DNA of 64,000 bases from assembly GCA_031763025.1 (NCBI GenBank), contig JASSKH010000005.1:10682528-10746527 (forward strand), read 5' to 3'. Below are positions 23,728 to 36,343 of this stretch, piece after piece. The notes below the pieces were generated by a model. The model was not told the DNA's origin. It was given only the letters and a program-made list of their open reading frames with translations, and did not search any database. Position 1 is the first letter of the stretch. Each line of letters starts with the position of its first letter. The DNA is from Macrocystis pyrifera. Its lineage: Eukaryota > Sar > Phaeophyceae > Laminariales > Laminariaceae. Made by a program: the position numbers and the translations under genes.

Positions 23728-24681
23728 GTCCTACGGTATCCTCCCAAACCTGAAAAAAGCCCATTTTTTGCCTTTCGCTGCTGTAAAAGACCTGCGATAG
23801 TATGCAATATCCTCGCCATTCGAGACGCGGATACAGCACTACAGTAGTACTCTTAGATAATTTTGCTCTGGAACAAAAAGTAACCCACTCCTGTTGCTGT
23901 ACTGTAAATACCTCCTACAAAATAGTATGCGAATGGAAACGCGAAGTACACAAAAAAAAAAAAAAAATCAGCTCGTGCCACGATACACGATAGACGCTCG
24001 ATCTCCACAGAGACTCAGCCCACGGACAACCCGCGCGGTGGCGGGCAAGATCAACTAGTATAGATGACGGGCTCGAAGAAATGAGGTGGATATATGCTCT
24101 AGGGGGCAAGAGCTTGCCGGCGGCGTCCTCCTGCTCGTGCGACGATAGACGATAGACGTTTGTTGTACAGCAACTGTAAAAGACCTGCGCTCGTGCGACG
24201 ATAGAAGATAGACGCTCGATCTCGACAGAGACTCAGCCCACGGGCAACCCGCGCGGTGGCGGGCAAGATCAATTAGTATAGATGACGGGCTCGAAGAAAT
24301 GAGGTGGATGCATGCTCTAGGGGGCAAGAGCTTGCCGGCGGCGTCCTCCTGCTCGTGCGACGATAGACGATAGACGTTTGTTGTACAGCAACTGTAAAAG
24401 ACCTGCGCTCGTGCGACGATAGAAGATAGACGCTCGATCTCGACAGAGACTCAGCCCACGGGCAACCCGCGCGGTGGCGGGCAAGATCAATTAGTATAGA
24501 TGACGGGCTCGAAGAAATGAGGTGGATGCATGCTCTAGGGGGCAAGAGCTTGCCGGCGGCGTCCTACGGTATCCTCCCAAACCTGAGAAAAAGCCCATTG
24601 TTTGCCATTCGAGACGGGTACAGCACTAGTATTTACTACTGCTGTATCCGTCTCAAATGGCAAAAAATGGGCTTTTTTTAG
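23728..24681 (+). repeat. 218-bp tandem array with terminal hairpin
   Basis: Two near-identical 218-bp units (24188-24405 and 24406-~24560) follow a partial unit (23975-24187). Each unit has GACGATAGA-GATAGACG, GGGCAACCCGCGCGGTGG and GAGCTTGCCGGCGGCGTCCT. The array is bracketed by two copies of GTCCTACGGTATCCTCCCAA (23728 and 24561). It ends in an imperfect hairpin of ~38-bp arms (24588-24625 against 24640-24679; GCCCATTGTTTGCC / GGCAAAAAATGGGC). A diverged inverted copy is at 56756-56970. The open frame in each unit follows the repeat and is not evidence of coding. Confidence 0.8.
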
Positions 24682-24718
24682 TACTCGTACGAGTCGACGA
24701 GACGAGGAAAGCGCATGG

Positions 24719-26020
24719 CTCGAGCTGTTTGCTGCTGCTTTGACAGTTGCTGTTGCCTGTTTGATAATTACTATTTACTCCGATTTACTGCAGAGCAGGA
24801 AGCGACCCTGTCGAAAAACGCTACATTATATATTGCAAACTCCATGGGGTCAAGACCTTGCGGCCAGAAGCGCCCTTGCACGGCCGTTTGCGAGCGTCAG
24901 GCAACGACCTCATTAACACCGTTAACCAAACGCGCCGAGCGAGCTGTGCTTCTGCAAGGTGATTCCACTTTTGTTATGATCGATGCGCTGTAGCCAATTT
25001 GCGAAAGATTTCGCTGCTCGTGCCGACTCTGGCACAAGCGATTGTCCACAAGTGGTTGGCCCCTGGTGAGGCTGGGTCGCGTAGCTCAAGGCGCAGGGTT
25101 CCGTTGAATCCGAAAGTTGGTCCAGGCTGCTTTTGTATGTGTGTCCGCTATCGATTCGCGCGGTATACAACTCAACGTCGGGAGCGAATTGGGACCAGAT
25201 TTTGCGAGGATTGGAGTTTCCTTGTGACTGCGGACAGACCGTCAGATAGGCAGACAGACAGATTTACATTTACCAAAAAAACTGAGAACTGAGACTCAGT
25301 TTTACAAACTGAGAAAACTTAGTAGATAGGACCTACGGTACACACAAAAACATATATTTCCCAATTTTTACACACCATATTTGGTCCTACTTACTTTGGC
25401 CCCCCGTAATACGAGTAGTAGTTTGCTGCTGCTGTCGCTGTTGATGCCTACCAGGCTACGAGGTATTTGAGAATTATACTCCGATTTACTGTAGAGCAGG
25501 AAGCGACCCCGCCGAAAAACGTCACAGGATATATTGCAAACCCCATGGGTCAAGACCATGCAGCCAGAAGCGACCTTGGACGGCCCTTTGCGCGTGGCGG
25601 GTAACGACCTCATTAACGCCGCTAGCCAACCGCGCTGAGTGAGCCATGCTTCTGCAAGGTGGTCCTACTTTTGTTACGATCGATGCGCTGTACTGTAGCC
25701 AATTCGCGAAAGATTTCGCTGCTCGTACCGACTCTGGCACGAGTGTCTACAAGCAATTGTCCCCCCGATGAGGCTGAGTCGCGTAGCTCAAGGCGCAGGG
25801 CTCCGTTGAACCCGAAATTTGGCCGAGACTGCTTGTAGGTGTGTCCGCTATCGATTTGCGCGATATGCACGTCAACGTCGACAGCGATTCGGGACCAGAT
25901 TTTGCGAGGACTGGAGTTTCCTTGTGACTGCGAACAGACTGACAGACCGTCAGACAGAGAGACAGACAAACAAGTTTGCAATTACCACAGCTGAGACTCA
26001 GTTTTACAAACTGGGAATTG
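24719..26020 (+). repeat. Direct duplication of a ~600-bp sequence, ~704 bp apart
   Basis: 24719-25315 and 25420-26015 align along their length (ACTCCGATTTACTG-AGAGCAGG at 24778 and 25480; GGTCAAGACC; TTTTGCGAGGA-TGGAGTTTC). Both end in the hairpin-forming CTCAGTTTTACAAACTG. Divergence is about 15%. There is no internal region, so this is not an LTR pair. Confidence 0.7.
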
Positions 26021-27780
26021 GGCTTTTTGCTGAGTTGTGAGGGTTGGACACGCAGACGACGTGATATGATACCAGCGGAGCCTTCAGCTCGTTGCGCCCA
26101 GACACAATCCAACCTATGATATTCTACAACGAGCTGCGGACGATATTATGAGCGTTGCAGACGCGAGCTTCAAGGGATCTGGGCTTAGTTGCTGACCAAT
26201 ATTGCCGTGTACCAGTTATGCTACAAAGACGTGAGAACGATGTTGTAGAGACGAGTTTCAAGGAACCTTGCCTGTACTGATTGTTTCAACCTGGTATGCT
26301 ACAAGGACGTGGAAACGGTGCTATTGTACAGAGTTCTCATGTGTTCCGAGTTGCTGATCCGGGCACTGCACTGTGCCAACTTACGACGTGAAACCCGGGG
26401 TTCAACACATACGCGAGCAGGTGTTTTTTTAAGTGAATGGAGAAAACACAAGAATTTAAAAAAAAAACAGAACAAAAAAATGAATGTGAGAAAAAAGTCA
26501 GCACGAAAGCTAAATAAAATATCCTTACGTTGTTGCGTGGGCATCAGACAAACCATATTCAATGGTTAATTTTAACGATATTTTGCTTGGTATAGTACTC
26601 TGGTGATGCACTGCCATCACATAAGGAAGTGCCACGACCTGTCGCCGCCTCACGTCCTTGTGCTGGCTGCCTATACGAATTTACAAGCTTGGCGAAAAGC
26701 GAGGGTGTGATGCCGCCGTACTTGTCCAGCCAACCTGTCAGCAATATCTCTGCAACTGACTTAGAACTGCATACTGTAGGGCGCGAGCAAGTGGCGAGTA
26801 TTCGTCGCTACGCCTTTGCATAGCTCTGGGCCCCAATTTTATGAGATACCTGGTACCTGGTATAAATTGGCTGTTTTTAGCTTGATACTTCGTTTGACAC
26901 TGTAGTGATGGATGCAGACGCAAAGCATGGTTCTTTCACACAAACCACATCATCTTCACAAACTATGTTTTTCAGTGTAACCCCCGCCGTGTAGACGGGG
27001 GGGGGGGCGCATATTCCCTAGCACAATTGTGTTATAGGTGCATATTTCAATGATGCGCTGACTCGACGGATCAGAGAAGATACAAGCTACTACTGTCACG
27101 AACCGGATCTCACACGCCTCTTCGGAGAAAAGTGTCCCAACGGCGGTAGACAGATCAAGCAGTTCGCTGTTTGCCTGATTCAGCTAGCTTTGGAATTGGT
27201 GTACTCGGTGAGTGATAAGCATCACGAACCCCCAGTGCCACGATCAACACAGTAGCTCTGCACGTGCGCGGCCTAATCGACCAGATGCGTCAACTATTTA
27301 AAACTGTAGTTGCCATGATGTGAAATTGCCAACGACCTCTGTCAACACGCTATTAGATCTCGAATTGGTTGGTCTTGCAAAAAGTGTACTTGGTACCTGG
27401 TATCTGGAAGGTCATAGCAATCGATTATATCTGCGGATACGGATACACGGGGGCACCTTACTACGCGTTCCATTTTCCGTCAATTTGCTTCAACTGCTCT
27501 TCGTCCCATCTGCATTCAAGACCACCTCATCGTAAAGAGGACCTAAAAGACGCGGAGGGCGAACAAGGGAGGGATAGACGCATACGTAGATTAAGCAAGA
27601 CTAAAAGAGCATTGGACTGTACCTTTCCTGAAACCAACTCGTGTTTGCGTGGTGGTGCAAATATGTTCGCCCCTTTGAGAACACGCTATTAATAATATTC
27701 TAGATTTTCTTCCGTCTTTTTGGTGAGACGAATGTAGAATTGCCCGTAACAGCATCTGTCTATCGCACAACAAGGGAAAC
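26021..27780. other. Gene-free stretch downstream of the TIPRL gene
   Basis: No exon is recognised, though a short terminal TIPRL exon could lie here. A G12 run lies near 26997 and overlapping TACCTGGTA motifs at 26847-26862. Confidence 0.35.
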
Positions 27781-30700
27781 CTGCATCACCTTGCGGCACC
27801 AATGTTGTGCGGCAGCGATTTGGTCGGAAGGGGAGGCTGATAGCAACACAGAAGCCCTTGGCACGATTGGTTCTCTTGTTGAATACGTGGCTGGACCGCA
27901 CGAGGTGTGTCCCTTGTATCATATAACAATGACTGACCAAGTTACTTTTTGTGGCGTTTTCTCGCCGCAGTTTCGAGCTCCTGTGTGTACGGCCTATATA
28001 TACCCCCGATCATGGAAACGTCGTTCATGTACGCGCGCCGTTTTCGTATCAACTACAGAGGTGGTGTGCAAACAGATTACGACTCCAATATAGTCTTACT
28101 CCGTAGTGGATTGGAGTGGTTTGCTCACCGTGTGCATGTTGGCATGAGACGGATTCCTACGAACTATCCCAGTACCTGCACGTGCAAGTACTCTTGGTGC
28201 CGTGCATTGCCACACTTAGAATAGGTTCACCTGATGAAAGCTCGAGGACCGGCAACGCTGCGTCGGCATCCGAATATACTGATGGATCCGTCGACAGCCC
28301 GCGCTCTTGCAGCGAAGCGAATGTAGCAACATGCTGTGTACGCTCTCGATACACACTACGCTCGCCAAACTTGTGGAAGTAGCGCGTGTCGAACACCTAG
28401 AAAGATGTGGAGAGTGATCAAAACGGAGGAAAGGCACAGTCTTCGCTATAAGCTATTCAGCTCCGGGCAAGAGTTCATTCGTTCAAAATTAACAGTTGGT
28501 AGACGGGATTATTGTTTCGGAGCTGGGGAGAAAGCCGGGAAATGTACTCGTAGCAATGCGGGCGAAAATAACTACGAAAAGAGCCGAGGAGACAAAAACA
28601 AGCGAACGGCTCGTGGTGTAGGAGCACTGAGGCAATCGCTGTGATAAAAAAAACACAAAGCAACCTGATAACCCAATCCTCCTTAAACTGCAACTATTAA
28701 TGTATTTGGTGTCTCATACTTGCCCCATACACCAATTTCATCGTAATTGTAAAACCCGAGGAATTCGCAGAAATAAGATCCAAACGTTCACTGCCGGAGA
28801 GTCTGACAGCTGGCTCAACTAAGAGAAGCCAGATGTTTTACATTTTCGGCAAACTGCGTCAGATATTATAATATGATACGTAACGAGCCAAAACATGGCT
28901 AGGATTTGGATGATGCAATTCAAGTGCCAGATACTCGCAAGGGTCAGCAAAATCATGAAGCCCGTCGAAGAGCATATCGGCAGGATGAACCTTTAACGAC
29001 TGGCGCAAGCTCTATTGTGTAGTCCCAATGTCAAGGTTGGTGTGCGTCGTTCATCACTACTTCAAAATATTCTGCAATTTATCCGCGACTGAAGACCATC
29101 ATCCGACCCCTCAGCTTTGGTTGTGGTGCTAGCTGAAATTATTTTTACTATGTGCATGCTCATCACGATAGAGCCAACGAACAAAGTAGATCGAACGATA
29201 ACAAGCTCGCCTAATGAACATCTCATCATACCTAGTGTTCCACCGGTAGCATCTGATCTCACGAGCGATACAGCATTTGATTTGATGTTGCAGCATCGTC
29301 ACAAGGCATAATCACAAGGGAGGCAAGCCATAAAGACCATAAGTTCGTGGGATCGTCTGCACCTGACCCGTACCTCGGGTTCATATTACCAGATAGGAAC
29401 ACGCACCTTCATTACCACGCCATCCACTCGTAGCCAGTACCGTAAGAGAACGTACCAACACCTCGGCATTGTTCTTGTCTTGACGCTCATGCGCACAACG
29501 CCGTGGTCATGAATAAAATCCTCAAATAGCACCACGTCATCGTACATCAGGATGGGGCTACTCTGGTCGCGGAGAAGTTGTCGGTCGATGCCACCTGGCT
29601 CGCATGTGACCCATTCTCCGGTAGCCTCGGCAGTTTGATCTCTATCACCGATCTTATCTAGAGATGTCAAGAGGTTGCCATCCTGAAATAACGGTATAAT
29701 CAACAGCGAAGGGTGTGAGTGCACTACACTGAGGACAGCCAATGGCGCATCAGACAGCTACCGGTACACGACAAGACGTAGGCTGCCAGTAGTTTTATTA
29801 GTTATCATGGCAAGCCCTTTCGACCCGCACCAGCTCTAACAAAGTGTGGCGCAATCCTATAAAGCGAATCACCTGGTACTTGTTACTGATCAAAGCCTCG
29901 CACGCGCGCAATGTGATTTTAAGGTCGACCTATGCACTACTGTACCTATGCACTCTGCACATCTCCCGGTGGCATCCAAGGAAACGTTTACCAGGTGAGC
30001 GGCAGTAACGTGGTCAGTGCATGCTCCTTCGAGGCTGACTAAGAGGCGGACCGCCAAAAACAGAACTTCGCCACACGCATGGGCACGAAAACCCAACGTC
30101 TCACATAACGATAGTTGATAATTGAGATCGCTCAGCCAAGACCAACGATTTTTGTTGTTCTTTGCCCACCTCGGTCACAATGCTTCCAGCCATTCTCGGT
30201 AACGTAGTCGCATGTATGAGATGTAAGTACGTATCTGAAAAGGTAGTTCCGAATATTCCAAATCTCCGAGCAGGTCCAAAAAGGGTTCGAATGTCGGCAT
30301 GCAAAAATCATACACTACGTACATTATTGTCGCATATTTACCGGGCAAGTCTCCATTTTTACACTAAACGCTGCCTTCGCCAGAAGACAGGTGCCCCCGT
30401 TTGTGCAATTCTATTTACTTGCACCTTGCCCGTTGCGTGACGATTCGCTGTCCCACAATTTACTTTCCGACAAGTTCAGGACGTATGACTGACGATACAG
30501 CGTTTTTATGTGGCCAAAACTAATTGCAAGAACTTGAATATTAACAACCTTCACATTGGTGAGCAGCTAATCTCAGCGTCGCACAAATACCGAGTGCGCT
30601 CTGTAGAAAAAATGCCAAAACTTCGATCGCCCCGTCCAACCAATGAGTACTCACTGTCAACACAAGAGCCACTCCGTTCGACACATGTCATACTTGAACA

Positions 30701-31924
30701 AATTGAGGCCTAAAGCTCGCCACAGCTGCATCAGATTGGTGCCCACTTGCTTGCACACCACAGGGGCAGATCGCACCTCCATGTGTTCATCTCCAGCAGC
30801 CTTCTGACAGCACGAACCCGCGTAGTCTGTTCCCCAGGTCCAGTCATACTCCTGTTGCCTAACGGGCGTGGCGAGACGTGTTTGCCACTGCCTTGCTTCC
30901 CGGACCTTGATTACCTGGTACCAAATCGTTGTCTGTGTGTGACAAATATAATTCTGGGTATATGTATCATCATGAAAGGATCGACGTGTTCAAGGCGCGC
31001 GCTGTGCTCGAGGTCGGGCCATGGAAATCCATAAGGCACGGTGTGAGAGCGCAAGTATCGCTCCTCACTTTGTATGGGCCGGAGAAATAACTTTGAACTA
31101 CGTGCAGCAGGGAGATTCGAGATTGTAGCATTCTCGCGATAGCAAGGGCCGTCTAGACGACTGTCTTATGGAAATGGCGTCAGCAACTCCACAAAAGTAG
31201 TGAAGGTATTGAAGTTTCTTAGCACCAGAACAGAACGCCAGATCGGGGTGTTTACGCCAAAATTCGCCGTACGACGCACCCGCGAAATATTCCCAAGAGT
31301 AGAACGTAGTTTGGTATCAGCTTTAACTGACAGACAACCGCCATAACGGACCTGCTCGTTGACGTCGTAACAACGAACAAGGTATGTGAGTGCCTCCCTT
31401 GACCTTGACAGCCAATTACTGCATTGCATTGTATTCTTCATACCGTTTAGAGCCTACAGTAGTGCACCTGTGCATGAAACATGTGCTGGGGTAGTAAGAA
31501 AGCATCAGGCAGACTGGTTGCAGTGCAAGCTGCACGAAAATTCCCCGACCGCCCATATAGACCTAACCTAGTGTGCGAAGCATGGACAGATAGCAAATCC
31601 AAGGTCAAAGAAACGGTGTTTTTCCTGCACCTCATCAGAAATGACCTTGGCCAGCTTTGCTCTCATGTTTTCAAACAGATGGTGGTTTGTACAGTAAGAG
31701 AAGTGCAGCGTCGCTTGCATTGTTAACGTCACTCACGTCGTCTGTGGCTTGGAACCACATGTCTAGCAAAAGACGGGATGGAAAGCGAACCTTACCTCGA
31801 AGGTGCCCTCAGCGAATAGTTTTATCCACCCCTCCAAAGCCCCCCGTGCTTCAAACTGAAGCAAGAACCCGGATGGTTCGTGATGCAACTCCAGTGCGTT
31901 GTTCCCAAAGAGAATTTCAGGCAG
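27781..31924 (-). CDS. TIPRL: TIP41-like protein (PP2A/TOR regulator), 5 exons seen, N-terminus unresolved
   Basis: TIP41/TIPRL proteins bind PP2A-type catalytic subunits and act in TOR and checkpoint signalling. Exons in gene order: 31924-31796 (LPEILFGNNALELHH...LLQFEARGALEGW), 30914-30777 (EARQWQTR...EYDWTWGTDYAG), 29682-29407 (YDDVVLFEDFIHDHGV, then RVDGVVMK), 28396-28231 (FDTRYFHKFGERSVYRERT) and probably 27890-27781. All have GT/AG borders and phases that join (0,0,0,1). The LPE-x-x-FG-N, DWT, LFED-x-x-HD-GV and RVDGV motifs are diagnostic and in family order. The last exon (TREPIVPRASVLL...) fits by phase only and has no family counterpart known to me. Upstream of 31924 the conserved W-x-I segment is missing; 32466-32396 is a weak candidate. 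The second exon's acceptor lies inside a TACCAG/GTA motif. No stop or frameshift is seen, so the gene looks intact. Confidence 0.85.
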
Positions 31925-33285
31925 CTGCGGCATGCAAATAAGTATGTGAGAGGTGTTACAGCGACCGGCGGACAGTCGTTATCGTTAGGCATGACTCAAC
32001 CGGCCATGCTCAAAACCCCTTGCACACTCACTGTATACGATGATGGTCAGGAAGACAGCCCCACAACGACAGGCTATATAGTTCTTTTCAATCCGCCAAA
32101 AATAGTATGTAATGGCTGCAGAATCCAACGCCACGGTAGCGACAGGGGCGGGGGCGCCTTAAAGACTCTGTTGTTATCCATCTGCGATGAAAAACCGACT
32201 AGATGCGATGCGTAGCTTTATGCCGTTCGAATATATGATGTACCGTTGGGGCTACGTGGCGAAGGCGCCTTGAGCAGTTTCCACGATAGGAACTGCACCA
32301 GCTTCGTTCTGGTATACATATACATACTTCAGGCAACGCAAACATCATTTCCCACCGAAACCCACTTGAAATGGTCCAATCACACACGCAAATGAAAAAC
32401 CCAAACACCTCTTGTTCACGGCTCCAGTCTCCAATCTCAAATACCGAGTGTGTCTTTTTTCGGACAGTGTCCTAATCATAGTGCCCCCAATATCAAAAGG
32501 CTATAAATTTGTCCCGAAACGGCGCGCAAAGTTTTCATATCCCCCGGAGCTACCTCTCTGTGGTGCACCTATTATCTTGTACTTGTTTATTTCCTTCCAT
32601 CGATACGCTTTTTTTATAAGCCTGTTTTGTGACCACGGGGATAAATTTCAGGGAAGTGAGCAAATGTAAGAACATCGTCATCAACAGAGTCTGTACTGTA
32701 GTCGAAATGGTCTTTGTCTAGTTGGAGAAATCATCATTGTCGTGAATATGTAAATCCCGAGCACCGCGGCTACAAAAGTTCCGGCAATTGCGCCGCCAGA
32801 TCAAGCAATTTTCACGGCAGGGGTCGTCGAAAAAGTGGATGAAATCGCACAAGACTCTCTCCCTTGTGATCGTGTATACAAGCAAGGGAGGTATTCCAAG
32901 GTAGGAGACGTTCGGGTCGATGCTACAGGCGCCGTAATCGGCCTCAGAAAAGTGCTCACAAAAAACACAGGAATATAGACAGAAACGCCCTCTCTCTCAC
33001 CCTCGCTTGAGACGGCTGTAAAAATTCCACCACCGAACGCCGTTGCATTCTCGTCGCCACAATAGCATGGCAGAGAACTTTCGCCTCACTTTTACAGCGC
33101 CTACTCTGTGTTCTAGGGAGAGCAGCGGGGGAGTCACGAAGGACATTCTACTCTGTTCTGCTATATATGGCCCGTAGCGCTACCGATAAAAAAACGCTTC
33201 ATTTATTTCCTGCTGCACTCGTATTTCATACGAGAAAATGCTCGTACGAGCGGTACGATCTGTAAAAGACTAACTTGGTCGCAGT
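31925..33285. other. 5' side of the TIPRL gene; first exons not resolved
   Basis: Minus-strand segment 32466-32396 (KKTHSVFEIGDWSREQE, AG before, GT after) could be the first conserved TIP41 exon. Nothing else is recognised. Confidence 0.3.
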
Positions 33286-34713
33286 TAGGGCTGGGAATGG
33301 ATTCGTTTTAGTACGCAAAAAATTCAATGTCGCATCGTCGAGATCTGAGAAAAAACATCTACAGGAAATCAACCAATCCGTGATGTGGAAAAAAACCTTT
33401 GCCACCAGAAAAACTGTTCGATGATGCTGCCTCTAAAAACAAAATATAAAGCTGTGCGGGGGTCGACGTCGCAACGTTGAGCTACGAGCTGAGAAAAAGT
33501 CAGCATTGCTTTTGGCACAAAACGTGCGGCTGGATAGCGCACCACCACGCCCAGAGCGTAGAGCAGCAGCATAGCCACGGCGAGCCGCACGTTTCTGGTA
33601 GTCCCTTGGGATCGATCGGCATTCGGCAGCACGAGAATGCTGCCCCCCCTGTGACAGATATCTTGTACAGATCAAGTCGTAGGCTATGTGGTCCTGGTTT
33701 ACTGCTGTTGGGCACGACGTGTGAACAAGAAGAAGAACATGCCCAATCCCAGCCATCGACAATCGACTGCGTGTTGCTATACTGCACTCCCCCGATACCG
33801 GGATTCGACGGCGCTGCCTGAACCTCCGTGGAAGCTCACCTCTAGCTCAAGGGCAAGTTGTTGCTGTGCATCCAGCTGGGCTTGAGCCTTGCGGCCAAGG
33901 CTGCGCTCACTACGCGCCTGAAGTTCTGCATGGTGCTGCTGCTGTATGTACTCGTACGTACCTGCATCTCTGTCTGGAAAAGTAAGGAACCGTTTATTTT
34001 ATGTTTGTACTTGTATCGTCCCTATATTTCCGGACAGAGTGGCACGGCAGAGTATTTTTACTCGATTGTTTTCTCACGTGAGACAGCAGTGATGCGTTCG
34101 CATCTAGGCCCGATCACAGATGGTCTTCGCTGCGGCGATGGCACCGGATGTGATGGCAATCGCTCGGTGTGTGGCCGCGTGCATGTCTGGTACCGTTTGC
34201 CCGATACAATGAAGACTGGACGTCCTAGTTTTTTCTTTTTTCATCTCGGGATATTTTTTCCGGAATTTTCCATCAAGAATTGACTCAAGAGGGTCAACTT
34301 TTGGAGCGAATTTCTGGTCCGCTACTCGCCGGATTCAAGCATGGGTTGCATTGTTGTGTGTACAAAGTCTTATCGGAGGGAATGGCACGTATCGATTCTT
34401 TATTAATGTCAAATAGTTCTTCCCTACAGAGAAAAGTACGAAGATACCCTAAAAGAGTGAATTTTCCCGCATATTTCCAATCGGATAGACGAAAAAAAAC
34501 AATCTGCAGATCAATTCGTAACCAACCATCCCCTCTTTCTTCGTTTCCTGTTTCGAGCAATCAGGTTTTTGCTGCAACCGTGAAAATATTCAAAAACCAA
34601 ACAATAAGGGTGGTGGCAGGCTATTTTTTTTTTTTACTTTTTTTTGAACGGTTTGTCGAATAGACTGGAGATTTTTTTACGTCTAAAAAGAATACACTCC
34701 CATCCCTAACGAT
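33286..34713 (+). mobile_element. TTAGGG-ended DNA element, hAT-like
   Basis: The left end TTAGGGCTGGGAATGGATTC (33286) is mirrored at 34713 by the complement of TTAGGGATGGGAGTGTATTC, giving ~31-bp inverted ends with about 6 mismatches. The (T)AGGG-TGGGAAT ends resemble hAT elements, but flanking octamers do not match. Frames inside (for example minus 33433-33762) are short and unrecognised. Both ends may not belong to one insertion. Confidence 0.45.
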
Positions 34714-35059
34714 ACCAGAAACACCTAGTTCAAGTGCGTGGATCCACATTTTCTAACTTCAGCGACAAGGTCGCGCCCCAGACAGGGCACGAAAACTGCA
34801 GCTGCTTTACTACACAGCAGTAAGTGCATCAATTAGTCTTTTGGAGGGCGGAAGACTTCCGGATCGACACTCCAGCTGAGGTTGTGGCAGAATTATGGAA
34901 TATTGTACAGAAAAAAAATCAAGAGGTAGAGGTACTTCCAGTTGTCGATTTAATCAGACTCGGCGGCAATAAAAATAATGGGCAATACAACTCAGGTACG
35001 GCACGTGGATGCGCGAACGCGAGCGTACGTGCATTTTGTAACGCGTATCATACACCCCC
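34714..35059. other. Gene-free stretch before the LINE fragment
   Basis: Possibly the decayed 5' part of the LINE; no readable RT motifs. Confidence 0.35.
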
Positions 35060-36343
35060 TTGCTTCATAACAAATTATATGACAACAACAAAAATGACCT
35101 GGTGCCTTACAGTAGTACAGGAGTCTACTACTATACCTACAGTGCTGCCATATCACCGCTATTGTTCAACGTGTTCTTTGCTGCTGCGTTACACGTCGTA
35201 CTGGTACGCTTCAGCAAAGAAGAAGTCATCGTAAGGGATTTGGTTCAACTCGATGATGTTGGAGTAGTCGGAACAGAGGAGCAGGAGTCGTTCGCACGCG
35301 TGCGAAGGGCTGTATGTGGCATGTAGTACGCCGATGACGTCTCGAAGTCGGCTGAAGGGCTCGCTAAAATGACGACATTCATCGTGACTGTCTTCGAAAC
35401 AGCAGTCCTCACGGTATCGGAAAAGAAGACAGAGATAATGATTCTACGAACATCAAGCCAGACAACCCTCGCCCCACCGCCCGTCATCAAAGCAGCAGGC
35501 CAGAGGTATAAACAGACGGCCCAGTTCTTATACCTAGGCGGCAATATCCACGATAACGCATACCTCTCGCTCGGAATCGACCGACGGATCCGTCTCATGC
35601 GGTCATGCCTCAAACGGTTCGCCCCGGAGTTGCATGATAGGACGATCGCCCCGCTTAGCCTGAAAGTCCGAATGCTGAAGGCCGAGGTGGTTGAGACCCT
35701 GCTGTACGGGTGTGTGACGTGGACCCTCAGAGCGGAGCACTTTGCCACGCTTCGAACGGCTCATCACCAAGTCCTCTTGCGAGTCATTGGCTTCTAGCGC
35801 CGACTGTCACGCCACCCTCTCGTACTCAAAGGCCCTCAAGATGACACGTTGTGAGAGCATCGAAACGACCATCCGTAAACGGCGGCTCCTTCTGCGGGGG
35901 CCGTGTCACTGCTAAGCAAGGAGCGATTACCCAGTCAGGTAATGTTCGGGCCGATGGCTGGTGGAGAAAACCCGAGATCTGGTGAATTTAAGGCTCGGCA
36001 TAGATGCATAGTCGAAGACCTTAGGGAGTTCCGAGCCACCGAAGGGTCAATGGAACTTGCCCCACTAGTGTTTGGAGTTGAGACCGCACTGTGGTCCACT
36101 GCAGCAAAAAAGGCGGGGAAGTGGTACCGGGGGGTCCTCGAAGCAGCCGAACGGTTCATGGTGAGGTGGCACGAGGATGAGGCACAGCTGAGAAGGCAGC
36201 GCCGCGCATCCGCCGTGGGTGATGTCCAAGGGAATGGGGGGAGAAAGGACAACAGGAGGAGTGGAAGGAAACCCGACGACTTTCTTAATATTACTTCACC
36301 TTTCTTTCTTCTTGTCCTTATGAATCTTGTCCTTATGAAATAA
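35060..36343 (+). pseudogene. LINE (non-LTR retrotransposon) reverse-transcriptase fragment, dead
   Basis: One frame, read through four stops, gives the palm and thumb of a non-LTR reverse transcriptase. Its order is SPLLFNVFFAAALHV (near 35149), YADDVSKSAEG (35327) carrying the catalytic DD, LTVSEKKTEIM (35411), FLYLGGNIH (35527), the ...EVVETLLYGCVTW block (35687) and a basic C-terminal part to VRWHEDEAQLRRQRR. A TAG (35324-35326) sits directly before YADD. Further in-frame stops lie at 35795 and between there and 35900. No frameshifts are needed, so decay has been by substitution. The 5' part (endonuclease, fingers) is missing. No poly(A) tail is seen. Confidence 0.85.

Noticed and set aside
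23975..24560. 218-bp array as a CRISPR or LTR pair
   Set aside because: Units are contiguous without spacers, and there is no internal retroelement region.
24776..25990. Duplicated 600-bp sequences as LTRs
   Set aside because: Only ~100 bp separates them and there is no primer site, polypurine tract or coding region.
29890..30096. Minus-strand ORF as a TIPRL exon
   Set aside because: The true preceding exon (30914-30777, with the DWT motif) joins 29682 in phase, leaving no place for it.
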